From an uncultured Victivallis sp. (lineage in GTDB: Bacteria; Verrucomicrobiota; Lentisphaeria; Victivallales; Victivallaceae), in the NCBI GenBank assembly GCA_944389815.1, contig CALXNS010000112.1:1-51972 (forward strand): DNA of 51,972 nt, in the 5' to 3' direction. Positions 1 to 7,126 of the stretch are shown here, piece after piece. The notes beneath the pieces were generated by a model. It was not told the DNA's origin, did no database searches, and saw only the letters and a list, made by a program, of their open reading frames with translations. Position 1 is the stretch's first letter, and each line of letters opens with the position of its first letter. The translations under genes and the position numbers were made by a program.

Positions 1-14
1 CCCCCCGGCCCCTG

Positions 15-98
15 GCGGGTAGCACCTGCTGGCATGTAACGGGCGGGTAGCACCCGCTGGCATGTAACGGGCGGGTAGCACCCGCTGGCATGTAACGG
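15..98. repeat. Three tandem copies of a 28-bp GC-rich repeat
   Basis: Copies lie at 15-42, 43-70 and 71-98. They are identical except for one base (T/C) in the first copy. Each contains the hairpin GCGGGT-agc-ACCCGC followed by TGGCATGTAACGG. The array is flanked on both sides by CCCCCCGGCCCCTG (1-14 and about 143-156), so it may continue to the left of the window or be embedded in a larger repeat. A further GC hairpin (GCAGGGG at about 130 pairing with CCCCTGC at about 150) follows. There is no spacer structure as in CRISPR and no coding potential that I trust. Function is unknown. Confidence 0.85.
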
Positions 99-159
99 CA
101 CGTTCGTCGCTACGCTCCTTCTTGTGCCGCAGGGGGCTTGCCGCCCCCCGGCCCCTGCC

Positions 160-197
160 GACATCACAAAACTTTGTGTTCAGAAATTTGTGATGTC
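160..197 (-). terminator. 11-bp inverted repeat over the stop codon of the pseudopilin gene
   Basis: GACATCACAAA (160-170) pairs perfectly with TTTGTGATGTC (187-197) across a 16-nt loop. The right arm encodes the last residues of the pilin-like protein and the loop contains its stop codon. No U-tract follows on the minus strand, so it is not a standard intrinsic terminator. It could instead protect the 3' end of the mRNA or help a factor-dependent stop. Confidence 0.4.
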
Positions 198-755
198 GTC
201 GCAATTCGGTTCGCCAGTAGTCGTATCACGGTATTGGGAAAGCGAATCCGGAGGCGTTGCCGCTTGCCCGTCCCCGAACTTCATATCCGCTCCGGGAGAG
301 ATCAGATCGTAACTGGTCGTGTTGATCTTGCCCGGATAACAGTAATAAACCGTACCGCCCCACGCATCCTGCACTTCTCCATTTTTCACGAATTTAGAAA
401 AAGACTCCCAATCCACCACACGGACGAACTCCTTCTGGAAATCCGGTTGCAAATCGTTGGAATTGATGCTGATGGCATCAACTGTCCCATCGGTGTTGAA
501 TGTCACTTCAATATTGACAAATTGACTCGTCCCCGTACTGGAGGAAGTAGGAACCGTGGACGGGAAATACCCTTCCTTGACCTGCGCCGCCTCAAGTGCG
601 GTGCCGATCTGCTGAATGAGCGCTTTGCTGGAGGATTCGCGCGCGGAATTCATCGCAAACGAATAGGTCCCGAATCCAAGCGCGGTGAGAATGCCGACGA
701 TGGCCACGGCTGCAAGAATTTCAACCAGTGTGAAGAATTTTCGACCGGATTTCAT
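180..755 (-). CDS. GspG-like type II secretion pseudopilin
   Basis: A 191-residue prepilin-like protein with a short basic leader (MKSGRKF) followed by FTLVEILAAVAIVGILTALG, the class III signal and N-terminal helix of type IV pilins and pseudopilins, with Glu at mature position 5. The C-terminal part has YDLISPGADMKFGDG and ends in a DDITNF-like tail, which resembles the calcium-loop region of the major pseudopilin GspG (YDLxSxGxDG ... DIxNW). It would sit in the inner membrane and periplasm as part of a secretion pseudopilus. The start at 755 is chosen because GGGAAAGGGAT lies just upstream. An upstream in-frame ATG at 791 lacks a ribosome site. The residue before the cleavage site is Phe, not the usual Gly. 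It is divergent from the SDR gene. No other secretion genes are in the window. Confidence 0.85.
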   Translation of the reverse strand: MKSGRKFFTLVEILAAVAIVGILTALGFGTYSFAMNSARESSSKALIQQIGTALEAAQVKEGYFPSTVPTSSSTGTSQFVNIEVTFNTDGTVDAISINSNDLQPDFQKEFVRVVDWESFSKFVKNGEVQDAWGGTVYYCYPGKINTTSYDLISPGADMKFGDGQAATPPDSLSQYRDTTTGEPNCDDITNF

Positions 756-775
756 TTTTTTATCCCTTTCCCGGT

Positions 776-804
776 TTGAATTTGATTCCAAGGGGCAATA
801 TAAT
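776..804 (+). promoter_or_regulatory. Sigma70-type promoter of the SDR-mutase-HAD-AKR gene set
   Basis: TTGAAT (776-781), a 17-bp spacer and TATAAT (799-804). The predicted start near 811 would leave only about 16 nt of leader, with the GGAGG ribosome site near the very 5' end. It overlaps completely with the opposite-strand promoter at 797-825. Confidence 0.6.
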
Positions 805-825
805 ATGCCGGAGGATATTTGTCAA
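797..825 (-). promoter_or_regulatory. Sigma70-type promoter of the GspG-like pseudopilin gene
   Basis: Read on the minus strand: TTGACA (825-820), a 17-bp spacer and TATATT (802-797). The -35 is a perfect consensus. Its -10 shares bases 799-802 with the TATAAT of the plus-strand promoter, so the two promoters use one near-symmetric -10 block and should exclude each other. Confidence 0.65.
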
Positions 826-826
826 G

Positions 827-1552
827 ATGAATTTCACGGGGAAAAGAGTTCTTGTTACCGGTGGCGCCAGACGCATCGGCGCGGCAATCGTGCGCGAATT
901 CGCTCAGGCCGACGCCGAAGTGATCGTCCATTGCCGCGCATCTTGCAAGGATGCGGAAACCCTGGTCGCGTCACTGCCGCACAGGGAACGCCACCAGATA
1001 TTGGTCGCCGATTTCGCCCGCCCCGGCGCCGCGGCGGAACTTTTCCGGCAGGCCGGCCGGGTGGATGTCCTTATTAATAACGCTTCACTCTATCATCGCA
1101 GCCGCCTTGCCGAAGGTGACGAAGCCGACGATCGTGAACACTTCGAAGTGAATTTCTGGAGTCCGCTTGCGTTGATGCGGCTTTTTGCCGCGCAAACTTC
1201 TCTTGCCGAAGGCGCGGTGGTCAATCTCCTCGATCAGGAACTTGGCGGCCCGTCGCCGTCGGGAGGCGTTTATGCGATCTCCAGACGTGCGCTCGCCGAC
1301 GCCACGCGGGCGATGGCGCGCGAACTCGGCGCCCGGAATCTCCGCTTCAATGCGGTCGCTCCCGGCCCGGTGCTGCCCCCGGTAGGACTGGAGTCAAGCC
1401 GGATGGTGAAAACTTTGCCGTCTGTGCCGCTTCACCGGCCGGTGAAGGTGAAGGATCTCGTCGACGCGGTGCTCTTTCTCGCCGGTAATGATTCGGCAAC
1501 CGGAGAAATTATGTATCTTGATGGTGGACAACATCTTTTTATAAGGGAATAA
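827..1552 (+). CDS. Short-chain dehydrogenase/reductase, pteridine-reductase-like
   Basis: A 241-residue SDR. The NAD(P)-binding motif is TGGARRIG (residues 11-18), a form typical of the pteridine reductase and dihydromonapterin reductase branch (GARRIG). NNAS follows at 84-87. The active-site region has Asp136 and Tyr149, but the usual YxxxK is YAISR: Arg153 stands where the catalytic Lys is expected. AVAPGPVLPP follows, as in SDRs. GGAGG at 810-814 supports the ATG at 827; the frame is open further upstream without support. It is the first gene of a five-gene plus-strand set, with 10 nt to the next gene. The substrate is not known. A folate or pterin role is possible by family resemblance, but the Lys to Arg change makes activity uncertain. 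Confidence 0.8.
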   Translation: MNFTGKRVLVTGGARRIGAAIVREFAQADAEVIVHCRASCKDAETLVASLPHRERHQILVADFARPGAAAELFRQAGRVDVLINNASLYHRSRLAEGDEADDREHFEVNFWSPLALMRLFAAQTSLAEGAVVNLLDQELGGPSPSGGVYAISRRALADATRAMARELGARNLRFNAVAPGPVLPPVGLESSRMVKTLPSVPLHRPVKVKDLVDAVLFLAGNDSATGEIMYLDGGQHLFIRE

Positions 1553-1562
1553 CGAAGCGATC

Positions 1563-2924
1563 ATGATTCGTCAATTGACATTGGGGTCGTCCGGACTGCG
1601 CGGAATGGTCGGCGCAGGATTGAATCCCTCCAATGCGGCGGAATTCACTGCGGCGTTCGCCACGTTGAATCCCGGCGGGAGGGTGCTGGTCGGCGTGGAT
1701 CCGCGGGTATCTTCGGAAATGCTGCGCTGCGCGGTTCTCGCCGGACTTGCCGGCGGCGGTTGCGAAACGATCGATGGCGGCGTGCTGACCGCCGGGATGA
1801 TGCATTGTCTGATTCCGGCTCTCGGGCTGGATGGCGGCATCCTCATTTCCGGCGGCCATCAGACGGCGGGGTGGAATGCGTTGATTCCGCTGGCGGCGGA
1901 CGGGGCGTATTTCAACCGCCTCAGACAGCAGGAATTGTTCGACGTATATCAGAGCCGGCGTTTCCGGGAGGCGGCGGCCACGGACGTGCGGCCGGTGCGG
2001 ATGTTGGAACACCGGGCTCTCGATAAATATTGGGAGTTTCTCGCGTCACGACTCGATTGCGGTGCGATTGCGGCGGCGAAACTGAAGGTGGTCGCGGATT
2101 TCTGCAACGGTTCCGGCGCGGCGTTTTCGGCCCGTTTCGCCCGGCTGGTCGGCGTTGAACTCGTCGCGGTCAACGATACTCCGTCGGGAGTGATTCCCCG
2201 CGATCCCGAGCCGCGTCCCCGCAGCGAATCGTTGATCCGGTCGATCATCAAACCGCTCGGCGCCGCCGCAGGACTGGTCTTCAACCGCGACCTCAGCCGG
2301 ATGGGGATCGTCACGGAAAAAGGGGAGCCGCTCAGTGAAGAATTGACTTTTCCGCTGGTGGCGAATTATTATTTTGAACGGCTGCAGCCCGGATTCGGGG
2401 TGGTTTCCAATAACTGTTCGACTCTGACGCTGGACGACGTCGTCGCCCGGCATGGCGGCATTCTGCGCAAGACCCGTGTCGGTCAGGCTGCCGGAATTGA
2501 TTTGATGCTCACATCGGAAGCCGCCGCTGCAGGAGAGGGGAGCGGTTCGTTCACAGTGGCCGGGATGAATGGCTTCGACGGTTTTCTGATGGCGGGACTG
2601 CTGCTGGAGATGCTGGCGAAACGCGAGCGGACGCTGAGCGGCCAGTTGAACACATTGAAACGGTATCATATCGTCAAGCAGAAGATTCCCTGCGCATTGC
2701 CTCACGCGCATCTGCTGCTGGGAAAGTTGCGGCGCGAATTCGGCGATGACGTGAAGATCAGTGATCTGGACGGATTGCGTTTCGACTGGGCGGACGGTTT
2801 TCTGAGTCTGCGGCTCTCGAATACCGAACCTCTGGTGCGACTGATTTCCGAATCACGCCGCAAAGAGGCTGCCGAAGAGCGCGCCTGGCGTGCCCGGCTG
2901 CTGCTCGAACATCAGGGAATGTGA
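1563..2924 (+). CDS. Degenerate phosphohexomutase homologue (likely pseudoenzyme)
   Basis: 453 residues with the full-length alpha-D-phosphohexomutase fold, clearly related to its downstream neighbour (shared LxxSGxRGxVG start, NGxGA, VTEKGEPL/VTEKGEAL, DGLRFD and SNTEP blocks). The catalytic phosphoserine loop is changed from TASHNP to ISGGHQ, with Gly98 in place of the Ser. The metal loop DPDGDR is NRDLSR (241-246), losing two of three Asp ligands. The sugar-binding loop GEGN is GEGS. The phosphate-binding loop RLSNTEP near the C-terminus is kept. The frame is intact over its whole length, so it is under selection and not a decayed gene. I infer a regulatory or structural partner of the neighbour or a phosphosugar-binding protein. 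The stop lies 2 nt before the next start. Confidence 0.85.
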   Translation: MIRQLTLGSSGLRGMVGAGLNPSNAAEFTAAFATLNPGGRVLVGVDPRVSSEMLRCAVLAGLAGGGCETIDGGVLTAGMMHCLIPALGLDGGILISGGHQTAGWNALIPLAADGAYFNRLRQQELFDVYQSRRFREAAATDVRPVRMLEHRALDKYWEFLASRLDCGAIAAAKLKVVADFCNGSGAAFSARFARLVGVELVAVNDTPSGVIPRDPEPRPRSESLIRSIIKPLGAAAGLVFNRDLSRMGIVTEKGEPLSEELTFPLVANYYFERLQPGFGVVSNNCSTLTLDDVVARHGGILRKTRVGQAAGIDLMLTSEAAAAGEGSGSFTVAGMNGFDGFLMAGLLLEMLAKRERTLSGQLNTLKRYHIVKQKIPCALPHAHLLLGKLRREFGDDVKISDLDGLRFDWADGFLSLRLSNTEPLVRLISESRRKEAAEERAWRARLLLEHQGM

Positions 2925-2926
2925 AA

Positions 2927-4327
2927 ATGATGAAACCCGTCACAACATTGAAATTTTCCGAAAGCGGCGTTCGCGGCGTCGTCGGCGAAGGATTGACGCC
3001 GCGCCTCGTCGCTGAACTCGGGCAGGCCTTCGGGCTTTATCTCGGCGGCGGCCGGATCATCGTCGGGCGCGATACCCGGCCGACCGGGAATATGTTTGAA
3101 CTGGCACTCACCTCCGGACTGCTGGCTGCCGGATGCGAAGTCGTGCATATCGGTATTGTGCCGACGCCGACCATCCAATACACTGTAACGCACTCCGGAG
3201 CCTCCGGGGCGGTGGCGATTACCGCAAGCCACAATCCGGCGGAGTGGAACGCATTGAAATTCATCGGCGGAAACGGCATGTTTCTCGATCCCGGCGAAGC
3301 GCAGGAACTTTTCGAACTCTACAATCAGGGAAATCTCCCCTGTCGGGAGGAGAAGGATTTCCGCCGGGTGCAGCGTTGGACCGGGGTGTTCGATGAACAC
3401 GCGTCGAAAATCGTGTCCGTGCTGGATGTCGAGCGCATTCGAAAACGGTGTTTCCGGGTGGCGGTGGATTGCTGCAATGGCGTCGGTGCGCTTTACAGTG
3501 CGGAATTTCTGCGTTCGCTCGGCTGCGAAGTGTTTGCGATCAACGATCAGCCCGACGGCGTATTCCGCCGTCCGCCCGAGCCGGTGGCGGCCAATTTGAG
3601 TGAACTTTGCGAAGTGGTTCGTCTGCAGAAATGTGATATCGGTTTCGCTCAGGATCCGGATGGAGACCGCCTCACCGTCGTCACCGAAAAAGGTGAGGCG
3701 CTCAACTGTCACTATACGGTGGCGCTCGCGGTCGATCAGGTGCTCGACAACGGCGATCCGGGGCCGGTGGTGGTCAATGTGCAGACCTCCCGGTTGCTGG
3801 AGGCGATCACCGGTTCCTGCGGGTGCCGGTTGATTTATGCGAAGGTCGGAGAGATCAACGTGGTTGAAAAAATGATTGAAAACGATGCGTGGATCGGCGG
3901 CGAAGGCAATTGCGGCGGGGTGATTTACCGGCGGGTGCATCCGGGACGGGACAGTTTTGTGGCGATGGGCTTGATTCTGGAACGTCTGGCGTTTTCGCAG
4001 CGGCCGCTGTCGGCGTTGATCGCGGAATTTCCCGGGGTGTGCAATCTTTCCGCCCGGTTCGATGTGCCGCCGCTTCCGGCTCGCAACATCATCGGCATTT
4101 TTGCGCGGCGCTACGCGGAATTCGAACCGCTGACCTTCGACGGATTGCGTTTCGATCTGCCCGAAGGACGCGTCCTGATGCGGTCGAGCAACACGGAGCC
4201 GATCATGCGGCTCAACGTGGAAAGTTCGACCCGCGAGGCGGCGGAAGCGCTTCTGGAACGGTTCCGGGGAGAGATCGAGGCGGAACTGGCACGCGGCGCG
4301 AAAACCGATGACGGCGCGCGAAAATGA
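2927..4327 (+). CDS. Phosphoglucomutase/phosphomannomutase family enzyme
   Basis: 466 residues of the alpha-D-phosphohexomutase superfamily (PGM/PMM/GlmM). All four active-site loops are present: phosphoserine loop TASHNP (Ser101), metal loop DPDGDR (243-248), sugar loop GEGNCGG, and phosphate loop RSSNTEP near the C-terminus. It should move a phosphate between C1 and C6 of a hexose or hexosamine phosphate in the cytosol. The exact sugar cannot be told from sequence. AGGGA at 2914-2918 supports ATG 2927, with ATG 2930 and GTG 2921 as alternatives. It follows the degenerate paralogue directly, a pattern of tandem duplication with division of roles. A HAD phosphatase gene follows after 39 nt. 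Confidence 0.88.
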   Translation: MMKPVTTLKFSESGVRGVVGEGLTPRLVAELGQAFGLYLGGGRIIVGRDTRPTGNMFELALTSGLLAAGCEVVHIGIVPTPTIQYTVTHSGASGAVAITASHNPAEWNALKFIGGNGMFLDPGEAQELFELYNQGNLPCREEKDFRRVQRWTGVFDEHASKIVSVLDVERIRKRCFRVAVDCCNGVGALYSAEFLRSLGCEVFAINDQPDGVFRRPPEPVAANLSELCEVVRLQKCDIGFAQDPDGDRLTVVTEKGEALNCHYTVALAVDQVLDNGDPGPVVVNVQTSRLLEAITGSCGCRLIYAKVGEINVVEKMIENDAWIGGEGNCGGVIYRRVHPGRDSFVAMGLILERLAFSQRPLSALIAEFPGVCNLSARFDVPPLPARNIIGIFARRYAEFEPLTFDGLRFDLPEGRVLMRSSNTEPIMRLNVESSTREAAEALLERFRGEIEAELARGAKTDDGARK

Positions 4328-4366
4328 ATTGAGAAATGATGAGATAAATCTGGAGGGGATTCATTC

Positions 4367-5026
4367 ATGGCCCGTGCGGTTGAATTCTGGTTCGACATGG
4401 ACCATACGTTGATTAATCTGGACTGCGACGTAAGCTGGAAATATTTTGCCGTCGCCCATCACCTGGCCGGGCCGGAGGCGCCGGCGGAAGCGGATCGGTT
4501 TTTTGAGGATTATCTGGCAGGAAAACTGGATATCGAGGCGTTTCATGAGTTTCAGTTTCGGGAGTTCATCGGAAAGACGATGCCGGAACTGGAGGCGCTG
4601 GCCCGGCAGCATTTTGAAGAGTGCGTCCGATCGAAAATTTATCCGGCGGCGCGGGAGTTGCTCGCATCGCTGCATCGGCAGGGGATACCGACGGCGATTT
4701 TAACTTCGACGAATTCGGTAATCGCCCGCCCGGTGGCGGAGGCGCTTGGTGTGCCCGAGGTGTATGGCTGTACGCTGGAAATGATCGACGGTCGCTGTAC
4801 CGGACATGTGGCCGGAACCTACGGCGTCGGCCCGGGCAAGGTGACGATCGCGCAGGAGGTGCTTGGAAGGCGGGGAGTCCCGCTTTCGGCGGTGGCCTAT
4901 TACGGTGACAGCATCAATGATCGCAACATGCTTGAAGCGGTCGGATTTCCGCATACAGTCAATCCGTCGGAGGAGTTGCGGAAAATCGCCGTCGAAAAGA
5001 ATTGGCCTGTCTTGAACTGGAGGTGA
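4367..5026 (+). CDS. HAD-IB family phosphatase
   Basis: 219 residues. Motif I is FDMDHTL (nucleophile Asp10, acid/base Asp12), motif II lies in AILTSTNS, and motifs III/IV in YYGDSINDRNML. A helical cap follows motif I. The layout matches HAD subfamily IB, which holds phosphoserine-phosphatase-like enzymes and several sugar or lipid phosphatases. The substrate is unknown. Being next to phosphohexomutase genes, a sugar phosphate is plausible but not shown. GGAGGGG at about 4352 gives a strong ribosome site for ATG 4367. The stop is 5 nt before the next start. Confidence 0.85.
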   Translation: MARAVEFWFDMDHTLINLDCDVSWKYFAVAHHLAGPEAPAEADRFFEDYLAGKLDIEAFHEFQFREFIGKTMPELEALARQHFEECVRSKIYPAARELLASLHRQGIPTAILTSTNSVIARPVAEALGVPEVYGCTLEMIDGRCTGHVAGTYGVGPGKVTIAQEVLGRRGVPLSAVAYYGDSINDRNMLEAVGFPHTVNPSEELRKIAVEKNWPVLNWR

Positions 5027-5031
5027 ATACG

Positions 5032-6030
5032 ATGAGTTATTGTCCTGCTGAAAATCGTTACGAAACCATGCCCTACCGGCGTGCCGGGCGCACCGGGTTG
5101 CGGCTGCCTGCCGTATCATTGGGATTGTGGCACAACTTCGGAAGCGTCGACGTTTATGACAATTGCCGGGCGATGGCGCGGACGGCGTTCGATCTGGGAA
5201 TCACCCATTTCGATCTCGCGAACAATTACGGGCCGGAACCGGGATCGGCTGAAATCACCTTCGGACGGATTCTCCGGGATGATCTCGGGCCGTTCCGGGA
5301 CGAATTGATCATCTCCTCCAAGGCCGGATATCTGATGTGGCCGGGTCCGTACGGGGAGTGGGGGTCGCGTAAATATCTGATCGCCAGTTGCGATCAGAGT
5401 TTGAAGCGGATGAATCTCGAATACGTGGATATCTTCTATCATCACCGTCCCGATCCGGACACTCCGGTGGAGGAGTCGATGCTGGCGCTCGATCAGATCG
5501 TCCGTTCGGGGAAGGCGCTTTACGCGGGGATCTCCAATTACGGTCCGGAGCGGGCGGCGGAGGCGATTGCGATTCTGCGGGAATTGAAGACGCCCTTCGT
5601 GCTGCATCAGATCCGTTACAACATGTTTGACCGTGCCCACGAGAAGGCCGGCAGTTTCCGGCTGCTGGAAAAGGAAGGCGTCGGAGGCATCGTCTTTTCG
5701 CCGCTGGCGCAGGGACTGCTGACCGATCGGTATTTGAATGGAATTCCCGCGGATTCGCGCGCCGGGCGCGGCGGATTCCTCAAGCGCGACCAGGTGACGC
5801 CGGAACTCTTGTCCAAAGTGCGCGCGCTCACCGACATCGCCGTGGAACGCGGCCAGACCCTGGCGGAGATGGCGATTGCGTGGGTGCTGCATCAGCCGGG
5901 CGTCACGTCGGCGCTGGTGGGAGCGAGCCGTCCGGGGCAGATTCGCGATGTGGTTGCCGGACTGCGCCAGCTGGAGTTCTCCGACGAGGAACTCGACCGC
6001 ATCGAACAGATTTTAAATCGCGCGGATTGA
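5032..6030 (+). CDS. gpr: Aldo/keto reductase, YghZ/Gpr type (L-glyceraldehyde 3-phosphate reductase family)
   Basis: 332 residues. It carries the AKR tetrad Asp61, Tyr66, Lys97 and His137 in FDLANNYG, SSKAG and YHHRPDP. The block WPGPYGEWGSRKYLIAS is a signature of the E. coli YghZ (Gpr) group, which reduces L-glyceraldehyde 3-phosphate and related aldehydes such as methylglyoxal with NADPH. The C-terminal part carries the coenzyme-binding ALVGAS region. GGAGG at 5017-5021 supports the ATG at 5032, 5 nt after the HAD stop. It is the last gene of the set, closed by the terminator at 6036. A detoxification or triose-salvage role next to sugar-phosphate enzymes is an inference. Confidence 0.85.
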   Translation: MSYCPAENRYETMPYRRAGRTGLRLPAVSLGLWHNFGSVDVYDNCRAMARTAFDLGITHFDLANNYGPEPGSAEITFGRILRDDLGPFRDELIISSKAGYLMWPGPYGEWGSRKYLIASCDQSLKRMNLEYVDIFYHHRPDPDTPVEESMLALDQIVRSGKALYAGISNYGPERAAEAIAILRELKTPFVLHQIRYNMFDRAHEKAGSFRLLEKEGVGGIVFSPLAQGLLTDRYLNGIPADSRAGRGGFLKRDQVTPELLSKVRALTDIAVERGQTLAEMAIAWVLHQPGVTSALVGASRPGQIRDVVAGLRQLEFSDEELDRIEQILNRAD

Positions 6031-6035
6031 AGGAG

Positions 6036-6080
6036 TTCCGCCCCGGATGACACATCGTTCGTTTCGGGGCGGAATTTTTT
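6036..6080 (+). terminator. Intrinsic terminator after the aldo/keto reductase gene
   Basis: TTCCGCCCCG (6036-6045) pairs perfectly with CGGGGCGGAA (6065-6074), followed by TTTTTT. This is a 10-bp stem with a clear U-tract on the plus strand. It sits between the convergent reductase and GH43-like genes. Confidence 0.9.
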
Positions 6081-6973
6081 CAGCGTACATATTTCCAGTG
6101 TTCGAGGTCGTCGCTCCACGCGAACCCGATACAGGCGTAGGTGTCGAAGATCACTTCCTCATTTTCCGGGCCGGTTCCATGGAAGAAGAGCAGCGCTTTG
6201 CTGACTGCGGGGTCGTTGCGCAGGTCGAGGACGACGCCCGCGGTAAGACGCCCCTGCGCCCACGGCCAGAACTGCTGCCCGAGGGTGATGAGTTCCGGAG
6301 AACGTTTCCAGTTGTGCAGATCGGAACTTTTCATCAACCCGATGCCGTTTTCTGGCGAGTGCCAGAGATAATATTCGCCGTTGACAACTTCGACGCAGAC
6401 GTTTTCTCCGGCATCGGTGTGCCCGGCGAAGTTCCAGTTCACGAGGTCGCGCGATGAGGAGAGCGAAACGCCGTTCTGTTTGTAGAAGCACCAGACAAGT
6501 TCCGGATCGTCCTTGTCCGGGAGGAGGTAGGGGTCGATCATCCGGCCCATCTCTTCCCGGGGAACATCCGGCCCCTTGACGCGGAGCAGTTCGGGGGCGT
6601 CCCAGTTGCGCAGGTCGTCCGAGCGGCGGATCCAGATCCGGCAGTTGGCGTTGCCGTATTTTTCGCCGTTTTCGCGGCAGTAGGTCTGGCAGCAGAGAAC
6701 GAAGCGTCCTCCGAAGCGGATCACGTTGCCGGGGCTGGAGAAATTCAATGCGGCGTTGCGCGGAGAAAGTTTGCGTACCGGGGAAAATTCGCGCAGATCT
6801 TCGCTTTCGGTCATGGCCAGATAGAGGAAAACCTTTCCGTCCGGTTCGGTTTCGACCAGCGTGAAGTAGAGGAAGAACCGCCCGTCGTGATAGAATACGG
6901 CCGGGTCCCGGTAGGCGGTGTGCGCGTCTCCCCGCAGCAGAATCGGCGAAGTGAAGGATTCGGGGTTGAACAT
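6080..6973 (-). CDS. GH43/GH32-like five-bladed beta-propeller glycosidase, cytoplasmic
   Basis: 297 residues, no signal peptide. Propeller-type repeats are visible: YRDPAVFYHDGRFFLYFTL, MIDPYLLPD, SSSRDLVNWNF, GEYYLWHSP, SSDLHNWK and WSDDLEHWKYV. The RDP near the N-terminus, the IDP in the middle and the Glu in VCVEVVNGEYYLWHS would be the acidic triad of the GH43/GH32-type active site. Substrate is unknown: arabinose- or xylose-containing oligosaccharides are typical for the clan. AAAGGATG lies upstream of the ATG at 6973. It is convergent with the aldo/keto reductase gene and divergent from uvrA. Family placement in a neighbouring propeller family (for example GH130-like) is possible. Confidence 0.7.
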   Translation of the reverse strand: MFNPESFTSPILLRGDAHTAYRDPAVFYHDGRFFLYFTLVETEPDGKVFLYLAMTESEDLREFSPVRKLSPRNAALNFSSPGNVIRFGGRFVLCCQTYCRENGEKYGNANCRIWIRRSDDLRNWDAPELLRVKGPDVPREEMGRMIDPYLLPDKDDPELVWCFYKQNGVSLSSSRDLVNWNFAGHTDAGENVCVEVVNGEYYLWHSPENGIGLMKSSDLHNWKRSPELITLGQQFWPWAQGRLTAGVVLDLRNDPAVSKALLFFHGTGPENEEVIFDTYACIGFAWSDDLEHWKYVR

Positions 6974-7011
6974 GATGCGGCATCCTTTCGGTTTTCAAAT
7001 TGCCGGAGAAT

Positions 7012-7040
7012 AGTATAACGCAAAATATCCCCGCTTTCCA
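7012..7040 (-). promoter_or_regulatory. Promoter of the GH43-like gene
   Basis: On the minus strand TGGAAA (7040-7035), a 17-bp spacer and TATACT (7017-7012), about 40 bp upstream of the start codon. The -35 is only a partial match. Confidence 0.5.
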
Positions 7041-7041
7041 G

Positions 7042-7070
7042 TTGCGGAACGTTTTTTTTGCAAGTATATT
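7042..7070 (+). promoter_or_regulatory. Promoter of uvrA
   Basis: TTGCGG (7042-7047), a 17-bp spacer containing a run of eight T, and TATATT (7065-7070), about 57 bp upstream of the uvrA start. It lies back to back with the GH43-like promoter. I saw no clear LexA box. Confidence 0.55.
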
Positions 7071-7126
7071 ATCACAATACCGGAATCGTTTCCGCGGTTC
7101 GCGGTATTCAGGAAAGAAGGCAGGAA

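Noticed and set aside
15..98. CRISPR array
   Set aside because: The repeats are directly adjacent without spacers and there are no cas genes.
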